Positions 60,701 through 64,000 of a stretch of 64,000 bases of DNA are shown piece by piece. Made by a program: the position numbers and the translations under genes. Numbering within the stretch: position 1 is the first letter of the stretch; every line of letters starts with the position of its first letter. Below the pieces are notes generated by a model. That model worked only from the letters and a program-made list of their open reading frames with translations. It was not told the origin of the DNA and ran no database searches. Source of the stretch: Caprella mutica (Eukaryota; Arthropoda; Malacostraca; Amphipoda; Caprellidae); NCBI GenBank assembly GCA_947561585.1, contig CANNZV010000504.1, positions 124,001-188,000 of the forward strand. The letters are read 5' to 3'.

Positions 60701-63667
60701 TGAAATCTAATCTAAAACTCTCTAACAAAAATGTTTTTCTATACAAAAAACTAGAAGAAATAACCATGCAGCGAACCGTTTGTATGATTTCTTTAGGATT
60801 TCCTATTAAAGTTTATTACTTGCTACTTTGTTAAACCATTTTAATTGTTCATGCCTGTTGATGAAGCATGCTACTATCAATTACATATCTAATATTTATT
60901 TAATACAAAATAACACATGTAAAACATGACCATAGTAATTTCGGTAAAAAATACAAGAAAAAACAGCAACGAATATTGGAAATGAAACAACAGAGTTCTA
61001 GAAAAAATATTCAAGATAGATTTGAAGTTAAATAAATAAGTCGTATAGTATTGATCAACTAACTACTATAAAGCTTTTTTTAAAGCAGGTTATAGAGTAA
61101 CTTTCGAGTTATCGGACGGTTTCATATATTCGATCGTATAAGAAAAAGATATATAATAATTATTCTTTAACTTCAATTTAAATTGGTATCCATGATACCT
61201 GCAAGTATCATAAATACCAATTGAAATAAAAGTTGAATAATGATTTTAGCATATTGTTTTCTTTTATGATCGAAACGTGAAACCGTCCGTTAACTCGGAA
61301 CTTACCCATTTACCCACAGTTTTTATTGCATGCATTTTAAAGTGTCAAAGCAACCGGCAATAAAAATAAAATTAATGAAAATTATTCTCTTTCTCCCCAT
61401 CTTATATCAACAATAAAATTATTAACATCAAATTCATTCGCTGTGATATGAAGTAATCACAGTCCACGTACTATATTCAACTAAATTATATACTCACAAA
61501 CAGTTATTCAACCAAAACTATTGAAAAATAGCTTAAATTATTCCAAACAATATCATTTTGATCATCACCTTCTAGTTCTTTAACCACAGTGAACGATTTA
61601 CTAACATTTAATTCTCTTTACCACGGTTAGTTAACTAACAGGATAAATAAAATATTCTAAATCAACTCACCTCGGCATCCATTTTGTTCTGTGGTAGCAA
61701 ATCAGGTGTAGCTTCATACCAAGTGTCAGGCTCCGTGTCGTCCTCCATTTCGATCACAAAACCAGTGATTCGCGCATTGTTCTCCCCACCACTCGACCAG
61801 CGGAGGAAAGCAGACTCTTGCTGACAGGTAACAGAGATGAGGTTGGGGGGAGAGGGCACGTCTGAAAACACAATATCTCATGATACAAAACTATGAAAAC
61901 AAGAAATAACTATAGAAATATTTTAGTATATAGTGGAAAAAGAGAACAAGTTTCAAATTGTTTCCAATAGATCATTATGACAAAATTCGTCTTGGGATTG
62001 AACCTTCTTAAATTATTCACTTGAAATATATCCACGAGAGAATATAGATGAAAAATGTTCATAATTTCTACATGCGAACAGTAACTAACTCATCTTTTCA
62101 ATGTGGTAAAACTTGAGAAAGAATAACAACCTAAAACTCACCTTCGACCATGACGATGGTATTCTGCTCAGTTTCATCAAGAGTGGTGACTCCCTTACAA
62201 GTATAGACTCCTGAGTCAGGCCCTCTGGCGTTAGAAATATCAACTGTCGTCTCCAAGGAACCTAATCAAACGAATTCAAGTCATACAAAGTATCTCGACC
62301 ATTTTGCCACGCACCTATTTGGCATAGTCTCTATTGGAAAGGATATAATATTTTAAGTACATCAATTGTACCTTCTCCAGTAACTTTTTCGAACATTTTC
62401 CTCCGTTCGTCGTCTCGTGGGTGCAGTACAGCGTCATCTAAGTACCAGAAAATCTTCACGGGAAGACTGGTGTCGTGATTGATGGTGCAAGTGAGGGAAA
62501 TGGAATCGCCTGCAGGGGGGGGGGGGAATCTAATTAGTCAAGAAGATCTAGAGTTAAAAGGAGGAAATGGAATTAGTCAAAAGAAAGATGAGAAGATTCA
62601 GAGGTAGATTATATGATATATAATTACCACAGGTGTTATTCACCTGCTCTTACAGCTTCAGATGCTGATGTCAATTGCAGAGACGTGTGAGCTGAAATAG
62701 AGAGTTATAAGTTTATATATATTTAGTCTTTATTGAAAAAAAATCACTACATATTTTACAACAGTTATTAATAAAGTACAAGCCATTGTATAAGTTTCAA
62801 AAACTTTTCGGGCAAAATCATTCACCACTCATTTCATAATTCTAAAAATAGTAATCAGACAAGCCAAGCATTAATAACTTACTTCTACTATGCACAGTGG
62901 CAGAGTGTCGAATTTCTCCGAATTTGTTCCTAGCGAGACACAAATAATCACCGACTGTACCTGGATTCACATTCCTGAAAAAGATGAAAAATTATTTATG
63001 GTTTTATACTGTTAGTTATCATTAACAGGAACTATAAATATGAATTTATTATCTATTTCTATTATAATATCGGATTTTCTTATATCGCTTGTTTGCAGCA
63101 ACAACGTCATAAACACAAAAACATGTATTTTAGAGTTATCCATTTAGACATATAAATCATAAAATGCTGATTATTTTGGTTAACAAATAATCATTGAAAC
63201 TTCAAAATGTACCGCTACAGAGGCTAAATGTCCTAACGATATACCATTAAATGTACGTACATTACGTGTACTAATATGCCTCTCCTGAAAAACAGCTTCT
63301 TTGAAGTTATGACATTGTTCTCGCAAACAAGCGATATGGCCGAAGATTTGGAACCTATCAATAATTCGTAACTTCCACTACCTATAGCCACTTTTTAATT
63401 ACCTTATAACCAGTTTATTGCGCTCTATGGTGTAGAAGGCATCGTTCTTCAGTTTTTCACCATCCACCTCCTCGTAAGAAGGTTCAGTACTCTCCTCCGG
63501 TGGTTCGTTACCCAAGTCTGCTGGGTCTAACTCCAGACTGCTACTGTGTAGTTTGTACCATTCAACTTCAGGATCAGGAGAACCGAACACCTCGCAGTTA
63601 AGGTGGGTGGTTTCGTGCTGCAGCGCAAACGTTGTCTCGGGCTGCCGTTCGAATTTTGGAGGAAGAG
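30723..63667 (-). CDS. Nrg-like: Neuroglian (L1CAM)-like giant adhesion receptor, 3' part, 23 exons
   Basis: All proposed exons join in phase to about 2,812 residues. Order: two Ig domains (corresponding to Ig5 and Ig6 of L1 proteins), five fibronectin III domains, a membrane span (TWFIIALVVAITMMLVICF) and a cytoplasmic tail of about 100 residues. The Ig2-FN5-TM layout, the domain spacing, segments such as AAPVFSLDQ at the start of FN5, and the tail segment FAEYGDE (fly neuroglian has MAEYGDGD) identify the L1 family. L1 proteins mediate homophilic adhesion of neurons, glia and epithelia and bind ankyrin through FIGQY. Departures: FN5 is split by a calcium-loop repeat region of about 770 residues, a 1,095-codon acidic exon precedes the membrane span, and neither FIGQY nor the FERM-binding box is found. 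The 5' exons lie beyond the window. It is probably a divergent L1 paralogue rather than the canonical neuroglian. Confidence 0.85.
31632..31822. repeat. 19 bp minisatellite, about 10 copies
   Basis: Unit GAACGATAACTGGTGATGT, nearly perfect; the last copies have AGATAACTAGCGATGT variants. Intronic. Confidence 0.92.
32150..32420. repeat. 34 bp minisatellite, about 8 copies
   Basis: Units built from AGTAAATAAATAGATTTACT and AGGATCAATACCAT; outer copies drift to GGTCTAGTTATTGTAAATGA. Each unit is partly self-complementary (AGTAAAT..ATTTACT). Confidence 0.9.
33001..33115. mobile_element. Foldback MITE, GGGTAAGTT family
   Basis: GGGGTAAGTTGCGAAATATC at one end, inverted GATAATTCGTAACTTACCC at the other. 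Confidence 0.8.
33247..33347 (-). CDS. L1-like exon: cytoplasmic tail 2
   Basis: QMAAMMRRQDTIQSVDSFAS followed by HDDDFAEYGDETV; FAEYGD matches neuroglian MAEYGD upstream of its ankyrin site. Donor CGGTGAGT. Confidence 0.88.
33348..35312. other. Intron sequence of the L1-like gene
   Basis: AT-rich, no coding or repeat structure recognised before the 24 bp array begins. Confidence 0.5.
35313..37470. repeat. 24 bp minisatellite, about 90 copies
   Basis: Unit ATGAGAGGTGATGCAGCGCT plus AAAT, almost without indels over 2.16 kb. Because 24 is a multiple of 3, several frames stay open on both strands (MRGDAALN forward, LHHLSYLA reverse), which is a by-product and not evidence for a gene. GATG/GAGG variants and, near the right end, AAGTATG/AAGTACGG variants are interspersed as if by local duplication. 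It lies in an intron and ends 84 bp from an exon. Confidence 0.97.
37555..37698 (-). CDS. L1-like exon: cytoplasmic tail 1
   Basis: LSRIAELRASMYEDYEPSAQ, an Ala run, then DDLEAGLDDEPVTASSQRQ. MYEDYEP is a possible tyrosine phosphorylation site. The FERM-binding KYDVHD box of neuroglian is absent. Confidence 0.85.
37907..38063 (-). CDS. L1-like exon: juxtamembrane and transmembrane
   Basis: AMEDPSDKSGDMKSGIGKG, then the span TWFIIALVVAITMMLVICFS and WAYNHR stop-transfer. TWFI corresponds to the GWFIG opening of the neuroglian span. Donor GTATGT. Confidence 0.92.
38109..38366. mobile_element. Foldback element, ACACACGTAGGG family (copy 2)
   Basis: AAGGGCCGTACACACGTAGG to CCTACGTGTGTACGGCCCTT, a near-perfect 258 bp palindrome centred on GATACCTGCAGGTTTC. 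It starts 46 bp upstream of the membrane-span exon. Confidence 0.92.
38441..38580. mobile_element. Foldback MITE, GGGTAAGTT family
   Basis: TAGGTTAAGTTTCGAATTAT to inverted GATAATTCGGAACTTATCCTA. Confidence 0.75.
38801..38956. mobile_element. Foldback MITE, GGGTAAGTT family, diverged
   Basis: CAGGGTATGTTTCTGAGTTA, TTTCGATCACGA near one end, ATGATCGAAAACGTGGAAC near the other, ending GAGGTTGCCCTAT. Confidence 0.65.
39065..39112. repeat. Short perfect hairpin
   Basis: GGTGGGGCCAT and ATGGCCCCACC arms with TTAAG..CTTAA inside. A related ATGGCCCCATCC string occurs near 59,469. Confidence 0.7.
39113..40604. other. Intron between the acidic exon and the membrane-span exon
   Basis: AT-rich with an AATGAATGAATGAATAAATG simple repeat near 39.33 kb. 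No further exon recognised. Confidence 0.45.
40605..43889 (-). CDS. L1-like giant acidic, coiled-coil exon (3,285 nt)
   Basis: 1,095 codons with no stop, between FN3-5 and the membrane span. The first 330 residues are Asp/Glu/Ser-rich with several N-x-S/T sites. About 350-720 is a long heptad-rich Glu/Lys/Leu coiled coil (EEEQAILEEEKSLVVKKMKD, ELIELEENKLEDQRRALEKD). The rest is Ser/Thr/Asp-rich like a mucin stalk, ending VVAIHSGTGAG. Phase 1 at both ends: splicing around it restores a conventional L1 juxtamembrane region, so it is probably an alternative cassette. No family is recognised. If included it would hold the FN3 domains far from the membrane. The acceptor (CACCATCCAG) is weak; the donor is GGTACC. 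Confidence 0.8.
45807..45824 (-). CDS. L1-like 18 nt microexon (candidate)
   Basis: A long pyrimidine tract ending TTTCAACAG precedes TGGATCTCTATGCCCCAG and a GTAAAC donor. Phase 1 at both ends; encodes VDLYAP. The 25 nt just before the acidic exon acceptor resemble it, suggesting a duplicated microexon. Confidence 0.5.
46452..46560. mobile_element. Small foldback element
   Basis: GGTACGGTTTCCATGCTGCG at the left, inverted CCGCTGCATACAAAACGTACC at the right, with GATCATC/GATGATCG inside. No target duplication established. Confidence 0.6.
46621..46644 (-). CDS. L1-like 24 nt microexon
   Basis: Acceptor TTCTGTCTTCAG, 24 nt, donor GTAAGT. In phase it encodes a short proline-rich juxtamembrane piece, RPLPPQL. 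Phase 1 at both ends makes it an optional cassette. Confidence 0.65.
47733..48560. mobile_element. Foldback element with TTTGGCCGA arms (about 830 bp)
   Basis: Left arm repeats GAATGACACTTGGTCGAATG and TTTGGCCGA; right arm has TCGGCCAAATATCC, TCGGCCAAATGTCAGTCGGC and GAAGTGTCCTTC inverted. Repeated short motifs in the arms are typical of foldback transposons. Confidence 0.7.
48701..48864 (-). CDS. L1-like exon: FN3-5 end
   Basis: PVGSDKWRQTPVESDNLHQK, IHGLDPYKDHEIQMVAKDGE and the closing strand. This aligns with the end of neuroglian FN5 and shows the domain resumes after the repeat region. Phase 1 out (GTGAGT). Confidence 0.9.
48966..49128. mobile_element. Small foldback MITE
   Basis: CCCTTTCACACGGGCGTTTT and inverted AAAACGCTTTGTGTGAAATGG; inner CTGTAG..CTGCAG also mirrored. 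Confidence 0.65.
49271..51811 (-). CDS. L1-like exon: FN3-5 split by a calcium-loop repeat region
   Basis: 2,541 nt, one exon, no stop. It opens with the end of FN3-4 and the first strand of FN3-5 (PAAPVFSLDQM). About 770 residues of DxDxDG loops follow (DRDGDVDLADV, DGDGDIDRDD, DLNDDGVISIDDV), and the exon closes with the FN3-5 C strand (NPGKEFFVQYR). The loops match the 12-residue calcium-binding loop of dockerin/EF-hand-like and thrombospondin type 3 repeats: Asp/Asn at positions 1, 3 and 5, Gly at 6, hydrophobic at 8, Asp at 12. They are grouped into about eight super-repeats of roughly 100 residues, each opening with a hydrophobic (T/I/L)FLxDxNxDG variant. The exon cannot be skipped without breaking FN3-5. 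Calcium binding is inference from the motif. Confidence 0.9.
51908..51987 (-). CDS. L1-like exon: FN3-4 end
   Basis: VKISDLEEGVEYKITVVSKN followed by ARGFGEP, the F-G strands of FN3-4. Phase 2 out (GTAAGT). Confidence 0.9.
52146..52247. mobile_element. Partial foldback MITE, GGGTAAGTT family
   Basis: TAGGGTAAGTTACGAATTGT followed by CGGTCGGTTTCACATCTTC; only one arm is well kept and TTTACCCTA closes it. Confidence 0.65.
52297..52436 (-). CDS. L1-like exon: FN3-4 middle
   Basis: GETLPDYVNGELPYLETPDL and STKETKYIVVPADKNE. More divergent than its neighbours, but phase and borders fit. Confidence 0.82.
52806..53551. mobile_element. DNA element with about 45 bp inverted repeats
   Basis: Left arm GATCATAGCCATAGTAAATA..GTATACTAAGT and right arm ACTTAGTATACTTTTC..ATTTACTATGATCATAGC. 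No transposase in about 745 bp, so non-autonomous. Intronic. Confidence 0.75.
53571..53760. mobile_element. 190 bp hairpin MITE
   Basis: Arms of about 90 bp: AGTGAGCTGATATCTGAGTG, CTCAACGGGAAAT and CAGAGGTTATTTAAACTCAG all recur inverted, with a short TTGATTATTTTTTCT loop. Confidence 0.88.
53800..53931 (-). CDS. L1-like exon: FN3-4 first half
   Basis: SAVGNLEAKALSATSLLVRW followed by DPPSEPNGKLSEYHVSYE; the PNGKL.(x)Y motif is strongly conserved in L1 FN3-4. Confidence 0.92.
54156..54300. mobile_element. Foldback MITE, GGGTAAGTT family
   Basis: GGGTAAGTTACAAATTATCG to inverted GACCAAAATTTTGTAACTCA, with GATGTGAGTGAAACCGACC next to the right end. Confidence 0.75.
54336..54545. mobile_element. 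Foldback MITE with shared GATACCTGCAGGTATC core
   Basis: TAGGGTAAATTACGAATTAT to inverted GATAATTCGTAATTTAC, near-perfect palindrome. Its right end is about 5 bp from the donor of the FN3-3 exon. Confidence 0.88.
54557..54746 (-). CDS. L1-like exon: FN3-3 second half
   Basis: ISSLKPFTEYFASIRADNTE and the closing strand RFYTRQA. A foldback element begins about 5 bp past its GTAAGT donor. Confidence 0.9.
54773..54962. repeat. 17 bp minisatellite, about 11 copies
   Basis: Unit TATGAAGTGGCAATAGT/C, beginning 27 bp upstream of the FN3-3 second-half exon on the coding strand. It therefore occupies the branch-point region of that intron. Confidence 0.92.
55168..55434. mobile_element. Foldback element, ACACACGTAGGG family (copy 3)
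   Basis: GATGTACACACGTAGGGTTT to CCCTACGTGTGTATGGCCCTT; core GATACCTGCAGGTATC. It ends about 30 bp from an exon donor. Confidence 0.92.
55467..55579 (-). CDS. L1-like exon: FN3-3 first half
   Basis: APSAAPILRVGDVRRESAEL, core Trp in LIWKPL, then HLRGELKGYQ, typical of L1 FN3-3. Confidence 0.88.
55923..56046 (-). CDS. L1-like exon: FN3-2 end
   Basis: SGVRIPGLDPNTQYLVRIKA followed by NNELGPSSDEVV; the LxPxTxYxVRI motif is diagnostic of FN3. Confidence 0.9.
56252..56404 (-). CDS. L1-like exon: FN3-2 middle
   Basis: DFFYEVTWRQLSPEEVAGT is the C strand, followed by an acidic loop and WEKKIINNWQE. Phase 0 at both ends. Confidence 0.87.
56780..56956 (-). CDS. L1-like exon: FN3-1 end and FN3-2 start
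   Basis: VRYGREYQFRVVAENRVGVS is the classic F-G strand of an FN3 domain; NPKNISLEETSATSLYLNWE opens the next. Phase 0 at both ends. It follows a 4.7 kb intron. Confidence 0.9.
57712..57960. mobile_element. Foldback element, ACACACGTAGGG family (copy 4)
   Basis: AAGGGCCCCGTACACACGTAGG to CCTACGTGTGTACGGCCCT with core GATACCTGCAGGTATC. The left arm lacks the GTCTTTCCACCAGAC segment that the right arm keeps. Confidence 0.92.
59508..59668. mobile_element. Foldback element with TAGTTTACTCG motifs
   Basis: GGCTCG and GGCTAGTTTACTCG at the left, CGCGTAAACGAGCC inverted at the right, with repeated GTTTACTAGC motifs inside. Confidence 0.6.
60108..60291. mobile_element. 184 bp hairpin MITE
   Basis: Perfect 12 bp ends GAATGTAGTGTC and GACACTACATTC; inner TTTAGTCTGCCATAAA and TTTATGGCAAACTAAA pair as well. 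Confidence 0.85.
61093..61308. mobile_element. Foldback MITE with shared GATACCTGCAAGTATC core
   Basis: TATAGAGTAACTTTCGAGTT to inverted GTTAACTCGGAACTTACCC. The core GGTATCCATGATACCTGC is the same as in the ACACACGTAGGG family. Confidence 0.82.
61671..61861 (-). CDS. L1-like exon: FN3-1, first half
   Basis: DVPSPPNLISVTCQQESAFL, core tryptophan in LRWSSGGENNARITGFVIE and the TWYEA strand. Closely follows the spacing of neuroglian FN1. Confidence 0.9.
62142..62261 (-). CDS. L1-like exon: Ig6 end
   Basis: TTVDISNARGPDSGVYTCKG has the second Ig cysteine; it ends in VMVEG. Phase 1 at both ends. Confidence 0.87.
62372..62509 (-). CDS. L1-like exon: Ig6 core
   Basis: GDSISLTCTINHD..KIFWYLDD gives the first Ig cysteine and the core tryptophan. 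The acceptor is preceded by a run of 12 C on the coding strand. Confidence 0.85.
62515..62526. promoter_or_regulatory. Poly-C pyrimidine tract of the Ig6 acceptor
   Basis: Twelve consecutive G on the plus strand are twelve C immediately before TGCAG of the acceptor. This is a rare pure-C pyrimidine tract. Confidence 0.6.
62644..62691 (-). CDS. L1-like exon: Ig6 start (48 nt)
   Basis: TSLQLTSASEAVRA linker and first strand. Phase 1 at both ends, so it could be skipped in frame. Confidence 0.75.
62883..62974 (-). CDS. L1-like exon: Ig5, second part
   Basis: NVNPGTVGDYLCLARNKFGE has the second Ig cysteine in the DxYxC context. Phase 2 in, phase 1 out (GTAAGT). Confidence 0.88.
63403..63667 (-). 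CDS. L1-like exon: Ig5, first part
   Basis: LPPKFERQPETTFALQ, first Ig cysteine in LNCEVFGSPDPEVEWY, then an acidic insert (ELDPADLGNEPPEESTEPSY) where other L1 proteins have a short loop, then NKLVIR. Acceptor TTTTCAG, donor GTAATT. The gene continues upstream of this exon. Confidence 0.85.
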
Positions 63668-64000
63668 CTGAAAACAGTTTGGATATTATTATTCAGAAAT
63701 TAAATATACAAAAATAATCATGCTGAAGGAAGTTGCGTACCCAGGAAGAAAGTTATGGAGTGGGTGTAGAATATTTAAGTTTTCTGAATGTAGAGAGGTT
63801 TTCTTGGGTAAAAAAATTGAATATTATTATTTTTCATAATATTCAAAACTTATATCAATAATAATTTTAACTAACCCACAATAATGCATTATAAATTTAT
63901 ACGTGAGAAAATTGAATATTATTATTTGAATTCATGAGAGAAATGGTAAAGAAGTCAATTCATTTAATCTTTACTGACACCATAATAACTTTTTTCTGTG
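63668..64000. other. Intron upstream of the Ig5 exon
   Basis: AT-rich sequence to the end of the window with no exon recognised. The 5' exons of the L1-like gene must lie further right. Confidence 0.5.

Larger units (their letters stand above)
56957..61670. other. Long FN3-1 intron (4.7 kb)
   Basis: Contains foldback elements at 57.7, 59.5, 60.1 and 61.1 kb. No exon recognised; the joined FN3-1 domain is complete without one. Confidence 0.6.

Overview
The window is AT-rich animal DNA and almost certainly an insect genome. It has spliced genes with GT..AG introns, I-type non-LTR retrotransposons, hAT-like and foldback DNA elements, and genes whose closest family matches are arthropod or vertebrate. 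A hemipteroid insect is a guess from style only.

Layout. 1-147 (+): last coding exon of PIGL, whose stop lies in a minisatellite. 2426-4563 (-): a complete four-exon RAB5IF/OPTI gene. 5.1-7.1 kb: short hAT-family elements. 7.2-22 kb: two I-like retrotransposons in the same direction (-). The first keeps gag and the endonuclease but has lost reverse transcriptase and abuts a fragment of a different retroelement. The second has an intact ORF2, and its ORF1 is split by a 3,360 bp hAT-like element with an 8 bp target duplication that is itself a giant nested palindrome. 22.8-25.8 kb (-): two tandem genes that read as full proteins only if TAA and TAG encode Gln. 30.7-63.7 kb (-): the 3' part of a giant L1-family (neuroglian-like) cell-adhesion gene whose 5' end lies beyond the window.

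The two recoded reading frames are the outstanding signal. Each is exactly 457 codons, starts with ATG and a signal peptide, has one C-terminal membrane segment, and ends in TGA. Together they hold 44 in-frame TAA/TAG codons by my count, no internal TGA and no frameshift. They are paralogues: in the shared WRRQ tail motif a CAG of one copy aligns with a TAA of the other. This is the ciliate-type code embedded in DNA whose other genes use the standard code. Horizontal transfer, an element with its own code, or an assembly chimera all remain possible.

The L1-like gene is the second unusual object. All 23 proposed exons join in phase. The fifth fibronectin III domain is split by roughly 770 residues of DxDGD calcium-loop repeats, and a 3,285 nt exon encoding an acidic, coiled-coil, Ser/Thr-rich segment sits between that domain and the membrane span. 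The visible part alone is about 2,800 residues, against about 1,300 for a whole fly neuroglian. Its introns are full of foldback elements and minisatellites, including a 24 bp unit repeated about 90 times.
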